Shown one piece after another: positions 25,010-30,660 of a DNA stretch of 32,332 nucleotides. The position numbers and the translations under genes were made by a program. Positions within the stretch are counted from its first letter, which is position 1. Each line of letters opens with the position of its first letter. The notes beneath the pieces are model-generated. The model was given only the letters and a program-made list of their open reading frames with translations, had not been told where the DNA came from and did no database searches. The stretch covers positions 1-32,332 of the forward strand of contig JAQUKS010000008.1 in the NCBI GenBank assembly GCA_028718965.1, in the 5' to 3' direction. This DNA is from Minisyncoccota bacterium (GTDB taxonomy: Bacteria; Patescibacteriota; Minisyncoccia; Minisyncoccales; CG1-02-41-26).

Positions 25010-25670
25010 TGGTGGCTGACCCCATTTTCTCTCCCAGATTTCGCACACAAAGCGAATAAGTAAAATTTTCACCATTCTTAACCTCATCAATTTTTTTCTG
25101 TTTTAATTCTTCCAGGGTTTTATCTGAAAATCTCATTGCCTCAAAATAAATGGCCAGGTGCATTTGCTTAGCTGATAAAAATTCCTTTAAATATTTTAGC
25201 TTTATTTCTATTTTGCTTTTACTTATTAACGCCACTTCATCCTCGTCCCCATCGTCATCAATGTAAATAAAGATTTTTTTATCATCGCCCGAGCTTTTTT
25301 CAAATAAATTAAAATACAGCCTAAATTCCTCTGAAATTTCGAGACTGGACTCTTTCTTTCCACTAAACGTTCTCCAGTAGATCAACGGCTCTATGCCATT
25401 ATCAGAAAAACGATAGTATTCTGTGATTGATTTGCCCCTTTCATAATGTGTTATAAAGCCGGGGCGACCACCATCAATCCGCAAATCCCAGTCATATCTT
25501 TTTAAAACGTCGTCAACTTTATTATTGGCAATCAATGCAGAAAAATAGGCACCTCTATCAATATTTTCTTTTGAATCAAGAAACTCAAAAACCGTGATCC
25601 ATTCGGTTTTTCCAAGATCACCTTCAACTTTCTTTATAAAATCACCCAATGTTAAATCTTTATTATCCAT
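25005..25670 (-). pseudogene. 3'-truncated gene of the restriction operon, 221 codons
   Basis: The frame begins MDNKDLTLGDFIKKVEG and holds about 214 native residues, with GRPGFITHYERG, RFSDNGIEPLIYWR, LEISEEFRLYFNLFE, a very acidic IYIDDDGDEDEVALI and LKYLKEFLSAKQMHLAIYF. It then enters the transposon repeat, whose sequence encodes the last residues and the stop. So the original C-terminus is lost. From memory, longer uncharacterised proteins share the EISEEFRLFxNL and IKLKYLxxFLAxKQMxL blocks, but I know no function. It follows the endonuclease gene by 16 bases, so it was probably a third component or accessory of that operon. Confidence 0.7.
25007..25028 (-). repeat. right inverted repeat of the RAYT unit
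   Basis: Perfect reverse complement of 24291-24312. It supplies the last codons (K-M-G-S-A-T-I, stop) of the truncated gene to its right. Confidence 0.9.
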
Positions 25671-25686
25671 GATGTTTCATTTTTAC

Positions 25687-26487
25687 CTAAAGAATAGTAG
25701 TCACTTTCTCATATAACATCGGGAGAGCATCTTGTCTCATCCTAAATTTTGTTCCATGATTGTGACCAGTGCGTGCGTCAAAATCAACCAAAATTTTCCC
25801 TTCTTCCAATGCTTTTAAAAATCCCTCAAAACTAAACTTTTGCAACATCATTACCTTTGTGTAATGGTAAAGTTCTTTTTTTCTGACGATCTGTACTTCC
25901 GCTTGAACATAAAAAGCATTTAGCAATTTTGTACCGGCCTTATGTTCCAGGTCATCAAATCCCCAATATGGTTGAGGATCAAGTTCTCCTAAACCGACAC
26001 ACTTTTTAACTGACTCCAACCATGCTTTATGTCGCGAATCAACGCTTTTTGCGTCAAAAGAGATCAGAATCTTTCGTTCTTCACGATCAATAACCACTTT
26101 GAATCCACGGTCGCTTCTTGATTGTCCGTGGATCGTCTGCCTAAAGCTCATTTCACCTTTCGGATATTTCTTGCCGTCTTCCTGGTGGGCCCAACCATAT
26201 TTTGGCAAAAGTACTTGAGGCACAAACCGGATTGCCCGGGGCGACGGTTCAATATGAAAAAGCGTGGTCAAAGAAGTCGAATTTATCCTTTGTGCTTTCA
26301 GCTCCCATTCGGCAGCGTTAGGAATGGGTAAATTATTTTCTTTTATGCCGAGTAAATCTTCCAGCGTATTACCAACGCCACCGGCATTTCCTTTGCGGGC
26401 ATTAGGAATGAAACCCATCGTCGAAATCTCTTTAAGTTTCGCTATCAACTCTGGCTTCGTATAAGTTTTTGGTTTATTTTTTCTCAT
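25687..26487 (-). CDS. MvaI/BcnI-like type II restriction endonuclease
   Basis: A 266-residue protein with the family-type opening: helical linker, GNAGGVGNTLEDLLGIKENNLPI, then AAEWELKAQR with the catalytic E-x-K (Glu62, Lys64), TTLFHIEPSPR and FVPQVLLPKYGW. MvaI and BcnI cut CCWGG and CCSGG as monomers; the site here is not predictable from sequence. The paired methyltransferase is encoded five bases upstream, and the order methylase then nuclease is usual for safe establishment. All motifs are intact. Confidence 0.78.
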   Translation of the reverse strand: MRKNKPKTYTKPELIAKLKEISTMGFIPNARKGNAGGVGNTLEDLLGIKENNLPIPNAAEWELKAQRINSTSLTTLFHIEPSPRAIRFVPQVLLPKYGWAHQEDGKKYPKGEMSFRQTIHGQSRSDRGFKVVIDREERKILISFDAKSVDSRHKAWLESVKKCVGLGELDPQPYWGFDDLEHKAGTKLLNAFYVQAEVQIVRKKELYHYTKVMMLQKFSFEGFLKALEEGKILVDFDARTGHNHGTKFRMRQDALPMLYEKVTTIL

Positions 26488-26492
26488 ATTAT

Positions 26493-27239
26493 TTATAAAA
26501 GTTTAGATTGTGCTTGATGTTGTTTTATCCTTTTTTTAGCCATATCGCAGTACTCAGGAGAAACGTCAATCCCAATGTAGCTCCGTTTAAAATTAATCGC
26601 GGAAACGGCCGTTGTACCGGACCCCATAAATGGGTCCAAAACGATTTTTGAATTAGTGGCAGAAATTATTCTATCAATTAAATTTACCGGAAAAGCGGCC
26701 GGATGTTCGTTGTTCATTTCTTGAGTAAACTCCCAAACATCACCATGCGCATTTGCCTTTACCGCAAGCTTGAATTTTGGTTTGGCGATCAGATAAATAA
26801 CTTCGTAAGTTGGCAAAAAATATCCGGCGTTAAAGTTTAGACCGCCTTTTCGTCTCCAAATAATAATCTGGCGAACCGGAAATCCGCTTACGATATCTTG
26901 CCGGTCCTGCAATAAACCACCCTGTACTCGCCACTTGTGGTTATAAAAAATGGCGCCGTCATCCGGAATTATTCTCAGCATTTCGTTCAGGCAATCTCTT
27001 TGCCACTTAACGTATTCGTTATGGGGCATGCAATCATCATGATGAGTGTATCCGTTTTGCAATGCGGCATTAGCCCATTTACCGCCACGCCCATCTTTCA
27101 TTCCGTTTCCAGTGGAATTTTTAAGATTGTATGGCGGAGAAGTAATAATCAAGTCAACGCTTCCGTCGGGAATCTTTTTCATGACGTTAACCGCGTCTCC
27201 ACAAATTATTTTATTCAAAAAATCTTTAGGGTATTTCAT
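26493..27239 (-). CDS. beta-class DNA methyltransferase of the R-M system
   Basis: A 248-residue N6-adenine/N4-cytosine methyltransferase. The catalytic motif IV is TSPPYN (Thr33 to Asn38), and the AdoMet site DPFMGSGTT (202-210) follows near the C-terminus, giving the beta-class order. The target-recognition part lies between. TSPPY and the pairing with an MvaI/BcnI-like nuclease favour N4-methylcytosine, since M.MvaI is such an enzyme, but adenine cannot be excluded. It starts three bases after the HTH gene and five bases before the endonuclease. Confidence 0.88.
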   Translation of the reverse strand: MKYPKDFLNKIICGDAVNVMKKIPDGSVDLIITSPPYNLKNSTGNGMKDGRGGKWANAALQNGYTHHDDCMPHNEYVKWQRDCLNEMLRIIPDDGAIFYNHKWRVQGGLLQDRQDIVSGFPVRQIIIWRRKGGLNFNAGYFLPTYEVIYLIAKPKFKLAVKANAHGDVWEFTQEMNNEHPAAFPVNLIDRIISATNSKIVLDPFMGSGTTAVSAINFKRSYIGIDVSPEYCDMAKKRIKQHQAQSKLL

Positions 27240-27242
27240 AAC

Positions 27243-27431
27243 TTATTTTCTATTTTTCATATTGCTCGTCTTATCCAAAAAAGAATGGAGATCAGATTCT
27301 TTGATCCGCCAAACTCCAATCTTCGAAGCTCTGAGCTTGCCGGCTTCGATGTAACGAGTCACAGTGCGCGTATGCACCCTTAAAATTTTAGCTACTTCTT
27401 CAATGGTGAAAAGTTTTTCGATTTCGTTCAT
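27243..27431 (-). CDS. excisionase/MerR-like HTH protein, 62 aa
   Basis: A small helix-turn-helix protein: LFTIEEVAKILRVHTRTVTRYIEAGKLRASKIGVWRIKESDLHSFL is the HTH_17 (excisionase family) pattern with recognition helix TRTVTRYIEAG and wing IGVWRI. As first gene of the restriction-modification operon, with its own near-consensus promoter, it is placed like a controller (C) protein, although classical C proteins belong to another HTH family. An excisionase role for a neighbouring element is the alternative. Confidence 0.8.
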   Translation of the reverse strand: MNEIEKLFTIEEVAKILRVHTRTVTRYIEAGKLRASKIGVWRIKESDLHSFLDKTSNMKNRK

Positions 27432-27455
27432 AAAATTAAGTTAGCCTTTAATACC

Positions 27456-27484
27456 ATTTTACCTCTTATGATTTTCATTGTCAA
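27456..27484 (-). promoter_or_regulatory. promoter of the R-M operon
   Basis: TTGACA (27479-27484) and TAAAAT (27456-27461), 17 bases apart on the minus strand. The leader is about 18 bases. Confidence 0.75.
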
Positions 27485-27506
27485 AATCGCCCTATTTTGT
27501 CATAAT
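27478..27506 (+). promoter_or_regulatory. divergent promoter of the zinc-ribbon gene
   Basis: TTGTCA (27478-27483) and CATAAT (27501-27506), 17 bases apart on the plus strand. Its -35 box shares five bases with the opposing -35 of the R-M operon, so the two polymerases must compete. ATG 27513 follows the -10 box by six bases. Confidence 0.65.
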
Positions 27507-27512
27507 GGGAGT

Positions 27513-27698
27513 ATGCAGACCAAATACACCAAAATGGAAATATTCGAAAGGCCGAAGTTGGTTAATCGACCGACGTGTAAAACCTTTAAGCTGGAGGGCG
27601 GATGTTGGGATTGCGGCCATACGAAATTCCGGTATTACAATTCCGTATTCGGCAAAAAGTATTACCAATGCGAGAAGTGCCGGGCAATCAATCATTAG
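27513..27698 (+). CDS. zinc-ribbon protein, 61 aa
   Basis: Cys-x2-Cys-Gly-His (GCWDCGHTKF) and a second Cys-x2-Cys (YYQCEKCRAINH) 18 residues later form a zinc ribbon with aromatic strands between. Similar small ribbons bind nucleic acid or act as transcription accessories; no specific function can be given. The frame is open from 27468, but ATG 27513 coincides with the expected first transcribed base, so a leaderless start is preferred; ATG 27534 is an alternative. Confidence 0.65.
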   Translation: MQTKYTKMEIFERPKLVNRPTCKTFKLEGGCWDCGHTKFRYYNSVFGKKYYQCEKCRAINH

Positions 27699-27718
27699 AT
27701 TTTACTGTATCAGCCGGT

Positions 27719-27763
27719 TGATATAGTAAGCGGCCTTACTATCTCGGTTGAGTGATATAGTAA
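27719..27763 (+). promoter_or_regulatory. tandem TGATATAGTAA elements, possible twin promoters
   Basis: TGATATAGTAA occurs at 27719-27729 and 27753-27763. Each contains an extended -10 pattern (TGnTATAGT). Between them TTACTATC forms an inverted match, so the first copy can also pair as ATAGTAAG/CTTACTAT. They may be twin promoters, operator sites, or both, for the 97-residue gene. Confidence 0.45.
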
Positions 27764-27765
27764 AC

Positions 27766-27806
27766 TTTAGTGAACGAGAGGCATAAAATGGGTCTCATTC
27801 ACTAAA
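27766..27806 (+). promoter_or_regulatory. long inverted repeat just before the 97-aa gene
   Basis: TTTAGTGAACGAGA pairs with TCTCATTCACTAAA (13 of 14 positions) around a 13-base loop and ends four bases before ATG 27811. There is no T tract, so an operator or an mRNA structure controlling translation is more likely than a terminator. Confidence 0.5.
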
Positions 27807-27810
27807 ACTT

Positions 27811-28104
27811 ATGAACAACGAAGAAACGCCAAAAGAATATAAAGATAAATTTCAGCTCATCTTCGTGACCGAGTTTTGGTCTGACGATCCGATTTACGAA
27901 ACTTGGACTGAGGGCCGGATTGAAATTCGGAAATGGGAGGATAACTATTGTAATGATGAAATTAGGTATTGCACCAAGAAGAACGATGACTGGTTTGCAT
28001 TTGAGGAAAAATATAACTGCAAATGGTTGACCGCCACTGAGTTAGAGAAATTTAAAAAATTAGTAAAAGAAAAATTTCGCAGAAAACCGGAATCGCATAA
28101 ATAA
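27811..28104 (+). CDS. hypothetical protein, 97 aa
   Basis: A soluble, charged protein of unknown family. It begins MNNEETPKEYKDKFQLIFVTE, has a beta-rich centre (IYETWTEGRIEIRKWEDNYC) with three cysteines and several tryptophans, and a Lys-rich C-terminal helix. An inverted repeat and two promoter-like elements precede it. No ribosome binding site is visible. It opens the element-like region on the plus strand. Confidence 0.55.
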   Translation: MNNEETPKEYKDKFQLIFVTEFWSDDPIYETWTEGRIEIRKWEDNYCNDEIRYCTKKNDDWFAFEEKYNCKWLTATELEKFKKLVKEKFRRKPESHK

Positions 28105-28159
28105 TTCCTGTAAACTTCTTGTCAGCTTTTGTCAGAAAAGTTTTCCACAGACGGACCTG

Positions 28160-28189
28160 TTGACGGTCCGCGTTCCGGCCCGCTATTAT
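28160..28189 (+). promoter_or_regulatory. promoter of the predicted structured RNA
   Basis: TTGACG (28160-28165) and TATTAT (28184-28189) are 18 bases apart. The -35 box lies inside a CGGACC/GGTCCG inverted repeat (28152-28170) that could be a repressor site. Confidence 0.5.
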
Positions 28190-28195
28190 TAAAGT

Positions 28196-28326
28196 GTCAG
28201 ATAGGAGAGTTTGCCTGACGGCGTTCCGATCAATCGGAACTAAACGAGACGGGGCTACGACTTCTGTTATCAAGCACCAATGTGTTTTTGCTTGATGACC
28301 AGAAGTGGTAGCCCTTTTTGTTTTTT
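28196..28326 (+). ncRNA. predicted structured small RNA, about 130 nt
   Basis: Three successive hairpins follow a promoter: GTCAG/CTGAC (28196-28219) with AGGAGAG in the loop; GTTCCG/CGGAAC (28223-28240); and a long terminator hairpin (28252-28314) built from GGGCTAC/GTAGCCC, ACTTCTG/CAGAAGT and ATCAAGCA/TGCTTGAT, 22 pairs in all. It ends in TTTTTGTTTTTT. No gene fits the interval on either strand. I do not recognise an RNA family. It could act as an antisense or copy-control RNA for the element, or simply be a leader ending in a terminator. Confidence 0.5.
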
Positions 28327-28397
28327 AAGCAAAAATTATTTCCCTCTGAGGCTAAGGCGCCTCGATGTGATCCGAAAAAGTATTTGAATTGATAGAT

Positions 28398-28427
28398 AAA
28401 GGCTAGTCCCCGGCGGGGCCAGCCTTT
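28398..28427 (+). promoter_or_regulatory. hairpin abutting the start codon of the 66-aa gene
   Basis: AAAGGCT pairs with AGCCTTT, and GTCCC with GGGGC inside, giving about 12 pairs with a CGGC loop. ATG 28429 follows within two bases, so the start codon sits in the position of the T tract. The structure could be a terminator, an attenuator, or a block on translation initiation. Confidence 0.5.
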
Positions 28428-28428
28428 T

Positions 28429-28629
28429 ATGTTGCCCCCAGAAGCCATACAAGAATTCAAAGAATTATACGAAAAACGCTACGGCGTAAAGCTTTCCGAC
28501 GAGGAGGCGTCTTTGCGCGCCAACAATCTTTTTAAACTCTACAAAATCACCTATATGGGTGAGCCGTCCATCGACGACTTCAAAGATAAAGTAGTGAAAA
28601 GCCATGACTTACAACCAAATCACAATTAG
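28429..28629 (+). CDS. small element protein, 66 aa
   Basis: A helical protein with the pattern AIQEFKELYEKRYGVKLSDEEASLRANNLFKLYKITY. From memory, short proteins with EFKxLYxKxYGxxLSDxEA...LLxLYK are common on mobile elements of Patescibacteria and other bacteria, but their role is unknown. Its end overlaps the SpoVG-like gene by 26 bases, so the two are translationally coupled. There is no ribosome site; a hairpin abuts the start codon. Confidence 0.65.
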   Translation: MLPPEAIQEFKELYEKRYGVKLSDEEASLRANNLFKLYKITYMGEPSIDDFKDKVVKSHDLQPNHN

Positions 28630-28915
28630 CGAAATCCAATTCTATCCGGTCAAACCCAAGGACGGCCTCCTCGGGTTCGTTTCGTTTGTCCTGGACGATA
28701 AGTTTTGGATGGGATTGGTGGCCGTGTTCAGCCGGCCGGACGGCCGATACCGCCTGGTTTACCCCACACGCAAAGTGGGAGGCCAGAACATCAACATCTT
28801 TCATCCTATAACCCAACAAGCCGGCCAGGAGGTCGAAACGGCCGTCAGTGAAAAAGTAGCCGAATTACTTAGTGAAAATTATGAATCAGACGAACCAACC
28901 CAAACCACGTGGTAA
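28604..28915 (+). CDS. SpoVG-like protein
   Basis: A 103-residue protein matching the SpoVG fold: ITISEIQFYPVKPKDGLLGFVSFVLDDKFWMGLVAVF, then YRLVYPTRKVGGQNINIFHPIT and a helix QEVETAVSEKVAEL. SpoVG proteins bind DNA or RNA; copies on plasmids and integrative elements occur next to replication genes. Here it is the middle gene of a three-gene overlapping cluster (66-aa protein, SpoVG, HTH), so a role in element regulation or replication is likely (inference). Confidence 0.75.
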   Translation: MTYNQITISEIQFYPVKPKDGLLGFVSFVLDDKFWMGLVAVFSRPDGRYRLVYPTRKVGGQNINIFHPITQQAGQEVETAVSEKVAELLSENYESDEPTQTTW

Positions 28916-29315
28916 AAGCTTAAACTTCTTTCCCGCACCACACATTATCTACGACGATGAAAAACTGCGTCGCGCTTTGACTCATGCCGAACGCGATTTT
29001 TTATTGGCCCTAAGCCACCTCACCAATCGCTACGGCGACACCGACGGCTGGTTCTGGCATACCGATAACATCTTCGTCGGCCGGGACGACAAAGAGAAAG
29101 GGTTTGCTGCTCTGGGATTCGGCCGGTCAACCTGCCGGCGCGTTAGAAAAAGATTACTGGAACTCGGGCTTATAGAAATGAAACCTGGAACGCTGGAACG
29201 CGGCCGCTGGGCTGGCACGATGTATCGGCTTAATCCACGATTGCTAAAAACGACGGGGGTTCAAAATGGAGCACGGTCAGGCACCATAGAGAACCCAGGC
29301 CCGGGTCCACCATGA
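28881..29315 (+). CDS. HTH replication/regulatory-like protein, 144 aa
   Basis: The core LTHAERDFLLALSHLTNRYGDTDGWFWHT...GFGRSTCRRVRKRLLELGLIEMKPG is a winged helix-turn-helix with recognition helix RSTCRRVRKRLLELGLI, as in phage and plasmid replication proteins (HTH_36 type). A Pro/Gly-rich tail ends the protein. It overlaps the SpoVG-like gene by 35 bases. ATG 28881 is preferred; GTG 28872 is in frame. The gene is followed at once by the A/T-rich stretch and the triad repeat array, the arrangement of an initiator next to its origin. Confidence 0.65.
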   Translation: MNQTNQPKPRGKSLNFFPAPHIIYDDEKLRRALTHAERDFLLALSHLTNRYGDTDGWFWHTDNIFVGRDDKEKGFAALGFGRSTCRRVRKRLLELGLIEMKPGTLERGRWAGTMYRLNPRLLKTTGVQNGARSGTIENPGPGPP

Positions 29316-29408
29316 AGCACTTAGTAATAAGGATTGAATAAGAAAAAAGAATTAATAAAAGAGCTTAAATAAAGCAAGCAAGCTTGCTGAAAATTAAAAA
29401 AATATGGG
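29316..29408. other. A/T-rich tract with a perfect 12-base palindrome
   Basis: This stretch is strongly A/T-rich, unlike the G/C-richer genes around it. It contains AGCAAGCTTGCT (29377-29388), a perfect palindrome. It lies between the HTH gene and the repeat array and could be a DNA-unwinding region. Confidence 0.5.
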
Positions 29409-29666
29409 TTGGATGAAAGTTGGATAAAACTTGGATGGATTTCACCCTATGCTAATGGCGGACAAAGGCGGATAAAAAGCGGACAGAAAACGTGGGCAAA
29501 GTGTGGGTGAAATGTGGGCAGATTTCAGAGATAACGATGGCGACCAAAGGCGACTGAAAGGCGACCAAAAAAACAGGTATTAGGTTGGATAAAACTTGGA
29601 CAAAACTTGGATGAATTCGTAGAAAACCGACTGGGGCAAAACTGGGGTGAAACTGGGGCAGCTTTT
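29409..29666 (+). repeat. array of six triads of 10-12-base repeats
   Basis: Eighteen units fall into six blocks starting at 29409, 29457, 29492, 29539, 29585 and 29631. Cores by block: TTGGA, GCGGA, GTGGG, GGCGAC, TTGGA, CTGGGG. Within a block the core is repeated three times at 10-11-base spacing, followed by C or T and then mostly A residues. The C/T position reads C-T-C in blocks 2, 3, 4 and 6, T-C-T in block 5 and T-T-T in block 1. Most blocks start about 46 bases apart. No frame stays open through all blocks on the plus strand. One helical turn per unit fits protein binding to one DNA face. Confidence 0.85.
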
Positions 29667-29729
29667 GATCCCTCCCATCTCCCTTAAAAACCGAAAAAGC
29701 GGTAAAATACAAGTATACATTTGACTTCC

Positions 29730-29767
29730 TTCGGCCTTAGGACCATGTTGTGTGTAGAAAGGCCGAA
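29730..29767 (+). promoter_or_regulatory. stem-loop in the leader of the membrane-anchored protein gene
   Basis: TTCGGCCTT pairs with AAGGCCGAA (9 bp) around a 20-base loop, 20 bases before ATG 29787. There is no T tract afterwards, so an operator or mRNA control element is more likely than a terminator. Confidence 0.45.
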
Positions 29768-29786
29768 AACAAAATTAAAATAATTA

Positions 29787-30659
29787 ATGAACAAAACTAT
29801 GACTAAAAACGCCAAAATTTACGCCGTAATCGCCGTTGTAGCGGTTCTTGGGGCCGGTTACGGAGTTTATCACCTCTTAGGCAACAATGCACCGCGTGGG
29901 GCCGAAACAGCAGACCTGGCCTCCATTACTAATTTCGACCAGTGCGTCGAAGCGGGATTTGCCATCATGAAATCCAATCCCGAACAATGCATGACTTCCG
30001 ACGGCCGGACTTTCGTCAATGAAAAACCGCCGGTCCAAAGCGAACTGGATAAAGCCGAGCAAGCGATCCGGACTTTCATGGGAGAGCCGAATCTGGAACT
30101 GAAATATACCGGCCAGAATAATCATCCCTCCAACTTCGCGGTCTTGAGCAACGTCAAACAAAACGACGGCGGATTCACGGCCGACAATCCGAAAGAATGG
30201 GATCGGCCGGTATATCTCTTCCAGCAGACGGATTACATTAACGACCGCTGCGAAGTTTATCAATATCAGGTAACGCAGAAAACGAATCAGGTCGTGGAAA
30301 TCGGAATCGTCTATCCGATCGAACGCAACGCCACTATCCCGGGCAATTGCTCCGGCAACGGCTCGCTGGACTGGCCCTTAATGAGCAAAAACGAAATCGA
30401 ACAGGCCGCGTTCGCGTATCTCGGACGTGATCCGGAACATACTAAATTCATGATGAGGTCAGACATCCAGCCACAATATATCCCGAGCAAACCCGGAGCG
30501 GAAAATCCGGCGGCCAACGAATGGCGCTGGGAGGATACGAGCTACAAACTTCCGGAAGGGCTAATGGGCGATCCCTGGCCTTATCCGACCATGAGGATAA
30601 TAATGTCGGCCGGTGGCAAACTGGTTTACTACCTGAACACCACCGAACTCTTTGACTAA
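29787..30659 (+). CDS. membrane-anchored extracytoplasmic protein, 290 aa
   Basis: A lysine-rich start and one hydrophobic helix (residues 11-31, IYAVIAVVAVLGAGYGVYHLL) precede a soluble domain. Residues 48-78 carry NFDQCVEAGFAIMKSNPEQCMTSDGRTFVNE, a two-cysteine motif that I know from many lipoproteins and anchored proteins of CPR and other bacteria. The rest (EQAIRTFMGEPNLELKYT..., DRCEVYQYQV, IPGNCSGNGSLDWPLMSK) is unassigned. It ends one base before the recombinase ATG, so the two are co-transcribed. Possible surface or conjugation-related cargo (inference). Confidence 0.75.
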   Translation: MNKTMTKNAKIYAVIAVVAVLGAGYGVYHLLGNNAPRGAETADLASITNFDQCVEAGFAIMKSNPEQCMTSDGRTFVNEKPPVQSELDKAEQAIRTFMGEPNLELKYTGQNNHPSNFAVLSNVKQNDGGFTADNPKEWDRPVYLFQQTDYINDRCEVYQYQVTQKTNQVVEIGIVYPIERNATIPGNCSGNGSLDWPLMSKNEIEQAAFAYLGRDPEHTKFMMRSDIQPQYIPSKPGAENPAANEWRWEDTSYKLPEGLMGDPWPYPTMRIIMSAGGKLVYYLNTTELFD

Positions 30660-30660
30660 T

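Larger units (their letters stand above)
24291..25028 (-). mobile_element. RAYT transposase unit flanked by inverted repeats
   Basis: A 738-base unit: a Y1-family transposase gene between perfect 22-base inverted repeats (24291-24312 and 25007-25028). Each repeat is itself a hairpin: AAATGG, mismatched G/A, G-C pair, loop TCAGC, CCATTT. Y1 (HUH) transposases recognise hairpins as single strands, and RAYT genes are typically bordered by inverted REP sequences, as here. The insertion cut the gene to its right (25005-25670) and abuts the start of the 1149-residue gene. Solo copies of the repeat occur at 2633, 4431, 7237 and 17421. Confidence 0.85.

Noticed and set aside
28052-28273. Minus-strand 73-codon frame
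   Set aside because: It runs through the hairpins of the predicted RNA and the end of the 97-residue gene with no start signal.
29409-29666. CRISPR array
   Set aside because: Units are only 10-12 bases, adjacent units have no spacers, cores change between blocks and there are no cas genes.
29452-29712. Minus-strand open frame of 86 codons across the repeat array
   Set aside because: Its repetitive Pro/Phe/Val content simply mirrors the DNA repeats, and no promoter or homology is visible.
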